Of a stretch of DNA of 64,000 nt, positions 1-11,120 are shown piece after piece. Each line of letters begins with the position of its first letter. Position 1 is the stretch's first letter. The translations under genes and the position numbers were made by a program. Location: NCBI GenBank assembly GCA_021234155.1, contig JAJEKV010000149.1, positions 62,001 through 126,000 of the forward strand. The letters run 5' to 3'. The notes beneath the pieces are model-generated. The model saw only the letters and a program-made list of their open reading frames with translations, did no database searches and was not told the origin of the DNA. This stretch comes from Isoetes taiwanensis. Its lineage: Eukaryota; Streptophyta; Lycopodiopsida; Isoetales; Isoetaceae.

Positions 1-1151
1 AAAATCATATGGAAAAAGTTCTATGATTTTGAGAGAATCGTGAAGTTTTTCCAGCAGTCAGAATAATCAAAATCTTAGGAAATCAATTAAAAAAAAATTC
101 CAAAAATATTTTCCACCATACCTGAAAATCCCAAATTAACAAGATTGATACATAGATCCACATGCTTTTCGAGAGCGCCAATTCCACACTTAATCTTCTA
201 TAACAGCAAAAGTGGAAGCTTTCTGGAAATCAGAATCAATTAAATTTAGCCATGAAGTTGGAACCTCAAGTTTGGTCAGCATAGATGTTAGAATATATGA
301 GCAACCTCAAGTTTGCTTGGAATAAGAGAAGCAGATGAAGCATCTTTAACTTAGTAATATACCTCTAATGAACATTTTGGTAATAGGAATACATAAGCTA
401 CAGAACTGAACTAACTTTATGCCTATGGAACCATTCCAATAGTCATCACTAAACGAACTGCTACATAAGAAGTGCATAGCCCAATAGGCTCACAAAAATG
501 CATACCTAAAAATATCTCATTGAAAAAGCATTTGAGTTTTAAAAAAAAAACTAGCAGAACTGCCGGGTTGGGAAGAAGGCTAGGCAGTCGGGTTCGCGTT
601 GGTTTTCCAAACGAATGTAACAAGTATCACGACATGATAAGTGGCATACCTAATTTTAAATAGGAGAAATATCACAAAAATACAAGCAAAGGGAGAATAT
701 CTCTTGGGTTGTACTCTCCATTAGTTGGGACTATGTCAACCACCTCAACAGAGAAATGCCACCTGACTTCATAAGATCTATCAAAGAATAAACTTACAGG
801 CAGCTTGCCGGGAGATCTGTTAAGACTTTATTGAATCATTAATTCTAAGTTTCAGTTATTTTCTGAGATCACTATTAACTGGAAGGGTGTTTCTCATCAG
901 GCCAACAATAATTTTAATGCATCCATTCCTTGGTAGTTGAGTAAGCTTGTAGTACTTAGGCAATTGAACTTGTCCCCTAAAAACTTCAGCAGAGAAATAC
1001 CTCACCCATTTGGGAATCTTAAGCTTATGGAATCACTGGATATTCCCTGGAATATGTTCAGTGATACAAACAATTCCATCTAACCTATGTGGTCTGAGCT
1101 TCAATAATATGGGGGTGACTCACAAACAATTTAAGTGGGTCTCTTCTAACG
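1..1151. other. AT-rich non-genic sequence
   Basis: Short open frames occur on both strands, but none shows a recognisable domain, a codon pattern or a pair of splice sites that would support a gene. I see no tandem repeat or transposon end here. Confidence 0.5.
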
Positions 1152-1160
1152 TACAAAGAA

Positions 1161-1299
1161 GGGAAATTTACCAAAATAACCTTAATTGTTGACTTAATTC
1201 CCAAAAAACCTTTTTTTTTTTTTAAATTCTCAAAATGCCCTTCATTCTTTAAGTATTTTCCCAAATAGCCCTTTGTATTTTAAAAATCATCAAAAAGCA
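1161..1299 (+). repeat. MULE left terminal inverted repeat
   Basis: Reverse complement of 1769-1905 with scattered substitutions and small indels, including a longer T run near 1210-1223. It defines the left end of the MULE. Confidence 0.82.
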
Positions 1300-1324
1300 C
1301 GTATTCACAATAGAGGATCATTTT

Positions 1325-1695
1325 CTAAGAGGAAGTGTTTCTTTGCAGGTGACAATAATTTGGAAAATAAATTTTAAAAATCATTATGACAAAAATATGC
1401 AACAGAATGTTAAATAGAATTCTGCAACTGCTTTCATTATGCTCGGCATTACCACAACGTGTGCACTTGTACACACGCTTTTCTCTATCCCCGTCTTCTG
1501 TCATATCCCGTTTGCTTTTAGGCCTGCCAGGAGGATGACATGATGACATGTTGCAGGAGGTAGCAATTCATTATTTTCAAGAAATTCAATATTTAGAGGA
1601 TAGACAGCATATAAATAGCAAAATGAGCTCCACAAGTAACCTGGATAGGTATAAAGTAGCTTCTCCACAAGGTGCCCACAAAGCTTCTCCTTCAA
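1325..1695 (-). pseudogene. MULE transposase C-terminal fragment (SWIM / zinc knuckle)
   Basis: Two overlapping minus-strand frames together resemble the C-terminus of MuDR-type transposases. The upstream frame (1501-1695) has the spacing of the end of a SWIM region, with Y..YPLN followed by LLPPAT. The downstream frame (1325-1549) has PPGRPKSKR, a basic stretch and a CX2CX4HX4C knuckle (CTRCGNAEHNESSC). In the family, a proline/GRPK linker followed by this knuckle ends the protein. The DDE catalytic core and everything N-terminal are missing, and the two parts lie in different frames, so no active enzyme can be made. It lies wholly between the terminal repeats. Confidence 0.75.
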
Positions 1696-1768
1696 TATGA
1701 TTCTTGTAAAAGCATTAAGTTAGTTGTCTTTGATCCATTTCTAGTATTAGAATTATAGGTTTATCTCT

Positions 1769-1905
1769 AGCTTTTGGTGATTTTTAAATTACAAGGGGCT
1801 ATTTGGGAAAATACTTAAGAATTAAGGGCATTTTGGGAATTTCACAAATACGAAGGGCTTTTGGGGAATTAAGTCAACAATTAGGGTTATTTTGGTAAAT
1901 TTCCC
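1769..1905 (-). repeat. MULE right terminal inverted repeat
   Basis: Inverted partner of 1161-1299. It ends in TTTCCC, followed by a degenerate 9-bp target duplication at 1906-1914. Confidence 0.82.
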
Positions 1906-1914
1906 TTTAAAGAA

Positions 1915-3430
1915 AATGCTAAACTCTCTGGAGCACCATTGTTAGTAGCATGTAATCGTTTGGTGATGTCAGAGAAACAAGACTGGAATAGTTGGTTTGA
2001 AGAGTATGTTATGAAATTCTAGATACTCTATTGGAGCATGTACAGATTCATATTGGGCACAGCAGAGTCAAGCTTTTGGACAACATGAATGCTTCTTGTG
2101 TTATATGTTCCGTTATCTCAATGAAAGGTGTCACTCCATTCTCTTGCAAATTCTATCGACAAAAGATGAAAATGGTTCAATGAAATTCCCAACCTTTTTG
2201 CATATGTGAACTTTAGTCCAGCATGATAGCCAATAACTTACGAGCATGCTGCACATTGCAAAAATTATCCGGTCAGCCCATGTGAGGTGCCGTTATGTGC
2301 ATGTGCACCTTCAACTTGTTATGTCATATTAGGCATCTAACGAATACCCTAAACTAACTCACTTAATCTCCTAGCATGCATACTTGGGCTTAAGCAAGAA
2401 CACTTTATTGCCCAACTCATTACTTGGCAGCTTTTTTTTGTACAAGTTCATACAAACATATTATATCTAAAAGAGTTCTTTCTAGACAAAAAGGTGCTTA
2501 TAAATTTGGTAGCTACAAAATAGTTCTTTGAATTAAGTATAAGCATCCGCTTCTCTATGATAGAGTAGTTGGACATGTTCCAACAGAAGACGCAAAGAGG
2601 ATGGGTCAAGCAAGGAAACGTCTCATACATATCAAACTTCAAGTCTTAAACTTCATTAAATTTTATCAAGTGAGCTATGATACTTTTGCTTCTCAAAGAG
2701 CACATAAATCATTGCTTATAACAGCAACGCAGGGCACAACTCCTAATTGGTAAAAATATGCACTCCTTGGAGACTGAAGACTGCAATATGACACCCAGAT
2801 TGGCACCTAAACAACTCAGATTGAAATTCAAAGCATTTGCAGTCCAGATGAGGACTGTGGACTCAACCAATGATTCAGGGCTTTCTCAAAATGGGCAGTG
2901 TTCCAAATTCGACGGCTCAGTATCAAGGGATCTCAATAAAAGACCATTGTCAAATCCAAGCACCTATTTTTCGCTTTTTATCGCCAACAACTCTCAGAAC
3001 CCGATTAAAATAATTGTTTTGACATCACCGATTCATATTTAACAAGTATTTTGTGCTTAAGAAAAACCTCATATAGGCATGACCTAATAATACAATGTTG
3101 GGAATGCTAGATGACTTTAGAGTTAGACTCTTGGATTGGAATCCCACCTAAACGGAACAATGAACTCGCTTCGTAAAGCAAATAATTTCACGAGAACTTT
3201 TTGTCGATTATAAAATTTCTCCAATTTCATTTGTTGTGCCCCGCAGAGAACCATTGTATTAGATCAAAACCTACAATATGTGTAGTGAAATATGCCATCT
3301 TACCTTCGTAAGACTTTTTCTCGATATCGATAACCCCGAACATTACAAGCCAAATATCAGAATAGTTCGAAGCATTTGATAACAAACAAGTATGTCAAGA
3401 TCATAATATCTAGGGACTGAGCAACTTCCA
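1915..3430. other. Non-genic stretch, nothing recognised
   Basis: An open frame at 2758-3042 (+, 94 codons) and one at 2448-2642 (-) have no family resemblance I can name. No repeats or transposon ends were seen. Confidence 0.45.
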
Positions 3431-3434
3431 AAAG

Positions 3435-4010
3435 AAAGTATGGAAATAAACCTTATCGGTTCCATAGATAAAGTCACCTGAGGGTGAACACGGAAGCAAA
3501 ATTGCTTTGACTTTTCTCGCCAACAAAGTGATGATAATCGTGATACTCGTCCACCATACAAGGATAAGTTTTGTTGGACTCCAAAGAAAATCATATCCGA
3601 AGTGCGATTTCATAAAAATTTAGGAACTTAACTTTTTTTTTTTAGTAAAGTAAATAATGACAGAAACTCCTTCAAACTCACCCACTATGCGTGTCAAGTG
3701 CCCGAACACTTCGTAAAAAAATATTCCACACCCTTAAGGTGATCATATGTCCAGGAACAAAAGCGGGGGCCAACAAAGGATGGGATGCCAAGCAATAGAA
3801 TTTCAGCCCGGTGAGCATATGGAGTCGCAAAACTCATTGGGGCACTAAATTCATGATGCATATAGTGAATTTTATCAGATCCCCAACCGCAATGTAACCA
3901 TCGATGGACCCAAGAATTGCCATAGTCTTCCACCGTAAAATAAACACCGAGTTGCAAAATGACTTCCCAAAAGATGGCAATGGTAAGTCCGTCCCGAAGC
4001 CTATTAACCG
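3435..4010 (-). pseudogene. Sterol C4-methyl oxidase (SMO-type fatty acid hydroxylase superfamily) fragment
   Basis: Known role: SMO enzymes are ER membrane non-haem di-iron oxygenases that remove C4-methyl groups in sterol synthesis, using three histidine boxes. Seen: the first exon-like frame (about 3700-4005) reads EDYGNSWVHRWLH, with box HRWLH near 3890-3908, then HYMHH near 3850-3870, then ATPYAHRAEILLLGIPSFVG, all in SMO order. A gap with intron-like sequence follows, then GYDFLWSPTK (about 3560-3600). The third box (YHDYHH) and SQSNFASVFT are present only after a frame change near 3547-3553. A second change near 3477-3492 restores DFIYGTDK. The N-terminal membrane part is missing. Two frameshifts plus truncation make this a pseudogene, unless the frameshifts are read errors. 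Confidence 0.85.
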
Positions 4011-4259
4011 GTGGCCGCAAACGAGATTATTAAAAAGTTAAGGTCAAGAAGCACTTTTTTGTACGCCGCTGACTTCTTCACTCTTTCTATACATGGTGCG
4101 TAATATTCCCTAAGCAAAGAGCTCTCTCACCAACCTAAAACAATAGCCTAAAGAGTTCATCACCCTAAGAATGCATTGAATATTTAAACCTTCATAGGTT
4201 AAAAGATCACCCATGCACTATCTAAGTAAGTGATCTGGTCCAAAGCCCTGGAATAATTA

Positions 4260-5060
4260 TTGTATACAGAACAACCTCATCACCAAGGTCATGCTTTGAG
4301 TGGGGCAAAGAGTCGCGGAAAGCCAAGAAAAGAACGAGTAGGCCTTTAATACACCACGCCAATGGCCAAAGGATTGTTTACCAATAGCAATTTTCCAACC
4401 TTCATATTTCTTGTAGCAAATAATGTAAGGCCATTCCCATCCTTACAAGCACAGATATAGAAACATGCCCTATATAATTGCTACATTTGGTGCGTCACTG
4501 TGTTGTGTTCTTACGCAAAATAATCGGCTAACTCATTAAACCCCCATAGTGCTTTGGTTTATAGAAACGACGATTTGTGCATCATTTCTTTTAGCATCTT
4601 TTAGCATCAGGGAGCCTTATCACGCAGCATGCTCAAGTGTGCTCTCTGGCTTTGTTATATTCCCCGCAAGGCATATAAAGACCAAGCTTTCCTAAAGAGG
4701 CTTTTCACATGGGTAGCATCAAACTTTAGAGCATGACAAAGCATCCGCAAGGGCCCTTACATAGTTATGCAACTTCATCCGTGCCCTCGACATATTAGAA
4801 AATGATTGCATGACAAGTTCTTTGGATTCTGATATGCCCTGCATCAATGCATTTGGTATAGGCATCGATGGCACCCTTTTAGTCATTCTTACCAAACAAA
4901 CGATTGCCCTCAGCCATTAACGATCCCGGGGTGCAACACGCTCAAGAAACTGGACGTTTGCAAAATTATTCACTCTCACAACAAGCTTCTTATCTGCCCG
5001 TTTAGCTGGGTCGCGTTGGTCATCTTCCAAGCGTTGAGCATCCGCGGCACAAAGCAGAGC
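4260..5060 (-). pseudogene. TPR-SET domain protein relic
   Basis: On the minus strand, 4840-4917 reads MAEGNRLFGKND, a stop at 4879-4881, then KGAIDAYTKCIDAG, a classic tetratricopeptide helix pair. Further on (about 4630-4790) another TPR-like piece reads SLFRKAWSLYAL in a shifted frame. Around 4360-4440 comes GNGLTLFATRNMKVGKLLLV, which matches the opening of a SET domain (G.GLFATR...G..LL). Known: plants have proteins with N-terminal TPRs followed by a split SET domain, some annotated as protein lysine methyltransferases. The catalytic SET core (NHxC and the Tyr) is not found. Several stops and frame changes show decay. The relic lies directly upstream of the SMO relic on the same strand. 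Confidence 0.55.
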
Positions 5061-5198
5061 TAATCGCCTATGCCAGATGCAGCTGTGAAGAGAGGGAAGC
5101 CGACAGAAGGAGTGGGATGGAAATTACGGAATTTTTAGAATTTTCAGAACCGTTGATGCAGAAAATAAAAGATTAAATGGACAAGAGTTTTTTTGGCT

Positions 5199-5218
5199 GA
5201 CGTGGCACGACACGTGGC
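5199..5218. promoter_or_regulatory. Paired G-box / ABRE-like cores
   Basis: Two copies of the ACGTGGC core (5200-5206 and 5212-5218) lie 12 bp apart, about 150 bp upstream of the start of the TPR-SET relic as transcribed. ACGTGGC is the core bound by plant bZIP factors such as ABRE-binding proteins. That they served the relic's promoter is inference from position only. Confidence 0.25.
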
Positions 5219-5239
5219 ATAGCTAGGAATGCAGGAAAT

Positions 5240-7130
5240 CGGGCAAGGGGGGTTAGGCAACCCTGCTAAACATTAGAGTTGAATAAATATTTTGAGTTAA
5301 CGTCAAATGTAATTTAAACAACACAAGTTCAAAGCTATAAATTTCGATTGGCCGAGAAAAGTACAAGAAATTTTTTGATAGCCGGAAGACGTTTCCCCAA
5401 CGTTGCCTTGTGAGGTGGATATTAAGGTTAGGTTTCCTCCTCTTATTTATTTATTTTTTTTTTCAAATTTGAAACATGCAAGGTGGATGTACGAATCCCC
5501 TCTTGCCTTGTGAGTTTTCCCTAGATGTTTTCTTTTATTAAAAGGACCCCTTGCCTCAATCGTCAAAGGAAATAAATTTATAATCTTGAAGGCCTTAAGA
5601 TGAAGGTGTCAAAATTTTGAATTGTACTTGTATCCTCTTTGGCGAACTTAAGAATCTCCCATGGGTAATTTGGCTGTTTTGGCAATGCGCATGCAGCCCA
5701 TTTCCCAACAATACACACACGTACCTGTTGGACTAACATGTGTGATGTGTTGAACCCTAGTATTGATTGTATGTGTGTGAGGTATGAGTGCCCTCATGTA
5801 TCAGTTAGTAACATGTGATTTGGGGTGTGTGTGTGTGTGTGTTCTAAGCTTTCAGTATTCTTTTATAGATCCCCATACGATGCTTTGTAATTCTTTATAG
5901 TGGAGGTGTGAGTCCGTCCCATGTGTGTGATGTTTAGCTATATTATATATCATTATTTGTTACAAATAGCACGATGTGGCGTATAGCCAAGGAGCATGCC
6001 CCAAGGTTAAATGGTCTAGTGTGTAAACCCTAGTTATGTATAGCATTGCAGTAGCAATAATATCATGTATAGCGTATGGCATTAATATTGTTATTCCGTG
6101 GACGATAAAAATTATTCTATTCTATTCTATACGTACATAATGGATTGCAACAAATCCACATTTAGTTCGTTTGGATGTGGCTTTTAGAATTAACTATCAT
6201 GTTCAATATGTAGATGGTGGATTGCAACAAATTCACATTTAGCTTGTTTGTATAGTGGCGTTTAACAATTTGGTGGATTACAAATTCACATTTAGCTTGT
6301 TTGTATGTGGCTTTCAACAATTAACTATCATGTTCAATGCGTTGATGCTAATTCTCATGCTAAATGCATGTCTTTGGGGCTTCATGCATGTGTATACAAT
6401 TAGAAATAATTGTTGTATTGTCTGATAATCCTTACAAACTGGTATTTTATGGTTTTTAAGGATGGCATATTTAGATGTATTTGGGTTTACATAATTGCCA
6501 GACACTATTCCCATAATTGCCGAAGAATTTGTTGGCAAAGCTATGCTCGACGCACGTAGTACTGCTGCTACATGGATAAAGATATTGAACTAATCTGTTA
6601 GAGGGGGAAGGGATCTCTTTAAGGAGCCTTTACTGGGTTTGATTTAGCCCTGATATTGAATAAGTTGATCAATCTCACCTTTGTGCCACATTCTTTCACT
6701 ATCCTAATGCAACTTCAACGATGAAGCAGAAGAGTAAGGAGGAGTTGCACATGCCACCCAACATGAGCCTCATTTGTAAAGCACTCTCATGTTCATACTT
6801 TGCTCTAAGATTGAGGAAGACGTTGAGGAAGTCGTGACCAAATTACGTTTAGGACCGCCCTTCGAGAGTGGCCTTCTAATAGTTCTTCCACTTTGGAGAT
6901 TATGTAGTTAAGTTCTGTATTGATAGAAGCCATAGTAATATTTCTTAACATATATAATTATTAGGGGCAAGATGCCTTTGGCATATTCGGTTGATTCCTG
7001 CCACGTATTTCCGGAGGGAAAAAATAGGGAAGCAAAAAAAAATGCCAGAGAAAATGGTTGGGGAAAAAGAACTGGCTATGGCGTCGACACTGCGGCATCT
7101 GCGCTCTTCCTCTCTTCCTCTGGTGGTTTG
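5240..7130. other. Non-genic AT-rich stretch with simple repeats
   Basis: Contains a (GT)n run at 5824-5841, a LINE-type 3' end at about 5960-6131 and a short internally repetitive segment at 6170-6320, where the phrase CAAATTCACATTTAGCTTGTTTGTA recurs in parts. I see no gene. Confidence 0.45.
5960..6131 (+). repeat. LINE-type 3' end with (TTCTA)n tail
   Basis: The sequence ends CCGTGGACGATAAAA (6096-6110), then a short spacer and a (TTCTA)n tail (6112-6130). The same GGACGATAAA phrase precedes different microsatellite tails elsewhere in the window (17982, 22434 and 48730 regions), which marks it as a retroposon 3' terminus. The 5' boundary is not defined. No coding part remains. Confidence 0.5.
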
Positions 7131-7141
7131 GCGTTTGTGCA

Positions 7142-7380
7142 ATGGGGGGATTAGAAGGGCGAAGCTATGGCTACGAGGATCAGAAATACAGAGGCATCCG
7201 GCGCCGGAGCTGGGGCAAGTGGGTTTCAGAAATTCGGGAGCCCAAGAAGAAAAGACGCATTTGGCTCGGTTCTTTTCTACTCCAGAGATGGCTGCCCGCG
7301 CCCATGATGCTGCCTCCCTCTGCCTCAGAGGCCTCAATGCTAAGCTTAACTTCCCTGATTTTCCTTACCAGCTTCCCTGA
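7142..7380 (+). pseudogene. AP2/ERF (DREB-like) transcription factor fragment, frameshifted
   Basis: AP2/ERF proteins bind GCC-box or DRE/CRT promoter elements through a domain of about 60 residues. From ATG 7142 the frame reads [19 protein letters not shown] and RIWLGSF, then in another frame [18 protein letters not shown] and [11 protein letters not shown]. Together these make a full AP2 domain with the WLG motif and the valine (KWVSEIREP) typical of DREB-type members. The join between WLGSF and [10 protein letters not shown], at 7271-7276, needs one extra T in a T run, so either a one-base deletion or a homopolymer read error breaks the gene. The frame stops at 7380 just after the domain, with no acidic C-terminal region, and almost nothing precedes the domain. 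The reading frame is short for the family. Confidence 0.82.
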
Positions 7381-7600
7381 TTTGTTGCAGATCTAGCTAC
7401 AGTTCTTAGTAGATGAAGTTTTTTCATGGGTAAGTTTATCTTTCTCTGTGCTTTTCTTCTATGATCTTATTGAAAAGGTTACACAAATTCGTACAGTTTG
7501 TTGCACTAAAAGTTTGTTGTTTTCTTCATGTTAATTGTTTTGTTTTAGTCTTGGCAATACAGGTCAAAGTTTTCACCCAGTTTAACGAGTGATTTTGTGC

Positions 7601-7792
7601 AGCATTTCGATCTTTTGGTTACATCTGATGAGAGGGTTTTTGAAGCGGGTCTTGATGTGGAAAGAACTTATGGCTGGGAAGAAGTAGCCAGGCTTATTGG
7701 AGAAAAGAAGGCCGAAAATATCACAGTTGTTAGGTTGAAGATGTTACTTCCATTAGTCCGGTTTCGCTTATGCCTTTGGGCTGCTTCAAAAG
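7601..7792 (+). pseudogene. Unassigned exon-like fragment
   Basis: A clean AG acceptor (TTTGTGCAG at 7592-7600) opens a frame of about 60 codons containing ERTYGWEEVARLIGEKKAENI, and GTAAAG at 7793 could be its donor. The charged amphipathic sequence looks like real coding DNA. The phrase EVARLIGEKKAENITVV weakly resembles the start of the Iojap/RsfS ribosome-silencing domain, but the diagnostic next block is absent. I do not assign a function. It sits between the AP2 fragment and a YchJ-like fragment on the same strand. Confidence 0.3.
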
Positions 7793-8119
7793 GTAAAGAC
7801 ATGCTTTGCATCTGTGTGGTGATATTTGGACAGACTTGAGAGTACATAGAAATGATAGTACTATCCGTATTCCTGGTCAGTATGGTTCATGGCCTGTGTG
7901 TGCCACACAATCCTTCTGTTTTTTCAGAATACTGTTGACAGGACCAACCACATGCTCTTCTAGCCTGTTGAGCTTATCCTTGTGTTACATAGAGTTATAT
8001 GGTTGCTTCCAATGGCATAAGATCGTCCAGTTCTGTATTTTTGAATTACTCTATGCAAGGTAAACAAACTTCTCTCAGTTTTTGGTTCTAACCAGTTATG
8101 ACATGGATGTGTGTGTCAG

Positions 8120-8545
8120 ATGGGGATGAGAAAAAACTAGCAGGGGATGTGAGGGCAACTTGCAAGGCCTTAAGATTTTTGAGGCTGGAAATTTTAGAAA
8201 CAGAAACAAGTTCGAGTGAGGAGGTAAACTAACTGAAACTGTGACTTTTCCCATATTTATGCAGCTTGAGACAAAAAACTGTGTAAATTGCAGGCATATA
8301 TTTCCTTCAGAGCGAGCTATTCCATAGCGAAGGGTAGCAGAGGGGAGAGAAAATATTTAATAGAGAAGAGCCAATTTGTTAAAGAGAATAACAAGTGGCT
8401 GTATAGAAAGCGCATACAACTGGATCAAGCTTCTGAAGCAGCATGGGTAATATCTGCAACTCCTAACTTCATGGAACCGGGAAGAGCAAGGAAGCCCTTT
8501 TCCACTTCAAAAGAACCATCCAACATCAAACGTAGAACTGTGTAA
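8120..8545 (+). pseudogene. Two-exon fragment resembling YchJ/SEC-C (UPF0225) proteins
   Basis: Exon 1 (8120-8223, after TGTGTCAG) reads GDVRATCKALRFLRLEILET and ends at donor GTAAAC. Exon 2 (8294-8545, after AATTGCAG) joins in phase and reads AYISFRASYSIAKG, EKSQFVKENNKWLYRK, a hydrophilic tail and a stop. The layout (a beta strand, F.ASY, then E.S.F.....WLY) resembles the NTF2-like domain of YchJ-type proteins, whose molecular role is poorly known. The N-terminal SEC-C cysteine region that would start such a protein is not seen upstream, so this is the 3' part only. The splice junctions are intact. The family call is by eye and tentative. Confidence 0.45.
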
Positions 8546-8883
8546 TCTTTTAAAGCATCCAGCTATTTAATCTATGGACAATGGAGATGCATCATTTGTA
8601 TATGCCATGCTGCCTCTCTGCGAAAACTCACGAGAATTACTTCTGTAGGACCCAGTACTTAATATTGCATCTTTGTACCATGATACAGCATCTTTGAAAC
8701 GAGGAATCTCCTTACCTTATTAAAAATGTATTGAATGTCGATCAAGTTCTGCAACGCTTTTATAACTTTTGACTTAAGCAAACTTACCATGTGCTAACCA
8801 TAACCTCATATCTTCCATGTAATGTAGTGCTGTGGTTCGACCTATATTTTATGTAATTAATACCTAATTTATGGTGCCTGCAG

Positions 8884-10031
8884 CCAATTGAACGTATGGT
8901 CCAGTTCATCCAGGAGCTGGCTAATAACCCTACTTCTTTTTATTCAAAATCAAAGTTCGTTCCCCAGCAATATAGAGTTGGTCGTACAGGGGAAGTAAGC
9001 ATTATGTTGTACACTATGTTTTAGAGGGTTAGCAAGCAAAATTTCTTTAGGGATTAGTGGCTTGAGCAACCATTTGACCTGCCATTACATTTTTAGATGA
9101 TGGAGACTGGGGTGCTAGAGGGTGCACGTGTCAAAATTGCTAGCTTGAGCAAAGTGGCACTTGGAGATGCAGGAATGGACATTCTTTCAGTCAATCTCAA
9201 AGGGACAGAATTCAATCGTAAGTATGACACATTTCCTATGGTATTGATGGTAGTAAAACGTGTTTTCTATGCATAAAATTTGCTACCCTCCATAACCATA
9301 AATATAAATGTAACCACAGCAATGGTACCTGGTAAGAAGATCAGAGCCTGCTTTGGTTTCTGTCATATTCGAAACTTCACAGATGCTACCGGGTGTCTTC
9401 AAGAAGACGTGATGATGTTTGTAAATAAGATTGCTGACGTCGTTCACAACAAAGTAGCTATGCATAATGGATTTCCAAACAAGAACATTGGTGATGCTTT
9501 TCTGATTATGTGGAAGAAAACAATATCTGATGGAGCACAGGTGACTGATAGATGCCATAAAACTGAACTTCCTATGGTTTTATCTTAACATGAATGAAAA
9601 GAATAGAAACTTACCCAATTGTCATGGATTGTCCTTTAGGCAAAAGGATCGTCTTTTGCAGACCGTGCTTTAAAATCCTTTCTTGATGTTATTCACGCCT
9701 TAGAAACATCTGATGTTCTAACAGAGTTTGCTATGCATCCGGCTATTCAACAAAGGATGCCAGGTACATTACAATTACGAATAAAACTTGGAATTTACTC
9801 TTACGGGAGTATGGAACAGACAGACATATTAAAAATACGTATTTTTGCCCTAAAAGAAAAGGAAAAATTGATTTAGTATTTCACAATGTATTTGAAATTT
9901 TGGAGTTCTCTGCAGGTTATAGAATCCATATGGGATTTGGTCTTCATGTGGGATGGGCAATCGAGGGTGCACATTACTTAGCCTTGTGTTCCTGCACAAC
10001 AACTACCTCATCTGCAAAAAAATTACTTTAG
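8884..10031 (+). pseudogene. Class III adenylyl/guanylyl cyclase catalytic-domain fragment, 3' truncated
   Basis: Five exons join in phase with GT/AG borders: 8884-8994, 9097-9217, 9320-9540, 9640-9763 and 9916 onward. The product reads PIERMVQFI (juxtamembrane type), VLEGARVKIASLSKVALG, KKIRACFGFCHIRNFTDAT, NKNIGDAFLIMWKK and GYRIHMGFGLHVGWAIEGA. These are consecutive blocks of the membrane-linked class III cyclase family of algae and protists, which makes cAMP or cGMP. The second metal Asp (GDAF, 9493-9495) is kept. The first (expected FCDIR) is His (CAT, 9364-9366). After WAIEGA the family's next block (IGS..KIDASYLSPNVN) is missing and the frame runs into a stop at 10029-10031. No membrane segment is visible upstream. 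It is a broken, probably inactive copy. Confidence 0.85.
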
Positions 10032-11120
10032 GCTCTTAGCAAAAGCTTTGAACAACCTTAAAGAGTTACAAGTTTTATTTCCATTGCCAAGTAGATCGAG
10101 TATGGATTTTGCTTTCTTATTTGAGATATATTTTGGACCTTGCCATTTCCGTTTACCAACTTAGTCCAGTGTTTGAGTAAAGTCTTGAGATGCTACTATT
10201 GTATCTAATGGGCAACGATATAGAATTTCAAATGAGAATGTGCAGTATTTTTGTATGCAATGGAAGATATACTACGAGCTAAAGCTGATGAGAGGGAAAC
10301 TCAATGGGAGAACTAATGGGAGAACTGTTTATCTTTTGGAGCTAACTTTGTTGAACCGCCCATCAGTATGTAGATGATATGTAATCTAATTATTTGCAAA
10401 TTTGTATACACTGTAATCTATTTGTATCAAATACATATATATAAACTATTATATTTTGCAGCATCATTCTTAGTCTAAAAATGTACTGAGTCATTTATGC
10501 ACATGCACCCAGTTACAAAAGCTCTGGCACAGAACTTGCTGCAGCTATTGGGGTACTTTTAATGTCCACCATGTTTCACACTGCTTGCTTCAAGTCATGC
10601 CAAGCTTCTCATTAAATGTCAAGTTCAAAGATATAACTGAGGAACTCAAGGTTTTGGGCATTTGCAATAGTGCGACGTGTTTCCTGTAAGCAATATAATC
10701 TGTAACAAAACTAAACATTCCAAATTATCTATGAACTTTAAAATACGTATAGATTTTTCTTTATAAGAGTGCATTGCATATGTATTTCAAGACGCGAGAT
10801 AAATATGTGTATTACAAACTAAATAAGATAAAGATAAAAAGGGATAATTAACTATGATGGCTAGTGAATCAAGCTCAAATTCCAAGTAGAACCTATCTTT
10901 TGAAATGTTAGGGATTTTGAAGGAATCTAATAGAATATGAAGAGAATTTGCATAGAATCTAAGGGAATCTTGGAAGAAATTTCAGAGATGACATATAGGG
11001 CATGACTCGTCTGAATGGAACTAGGCACTTGGTTTCCTTCATGTTCTTTTGCGTCTCAAGGATGTCCAGAATTGAGTTCTATTCGACTTAGCACAAAACT
11101 ACTTTTGCAGCGAGTTGGAG
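10032..11120. other. Non-genic stretch after the cyclase fragment
   Basis: AT-rich, with no domain, splice pair or repeat recognised. The missing cyclase exons were looked for here and not found. Confidence 0.45.

Larger units (their letters stand above)
1161..1905 (-). mobile_element. Mutator-like element (MULE) remnant
   Basis: Seen: 1161-1299 and 1769-1905 are inverted copies of each other, about 140 bp, ending in GGGAAATTTACCAAAATAAC. The 9 bp outside the left end (1152-1160, TACAAAGAA) match 7 of 9 with the 9 bp outside the right end (1906-1914, TTTAAAGAA). Known: long AT-rich terminal repeats starting with G runs and 9-bp target duplications are typical of MULEs. The interior carries the C-terminal end of a MULE transposase on the minus strand, which fits. 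At 745 bp it is an internally deleted, non-autonomous copy. Confidence 0.82.

Noticed and set aside
5810-5845. (GT)n run as a functional element
   Set aside because: Ordinary microsatellite with no context to suggest function.
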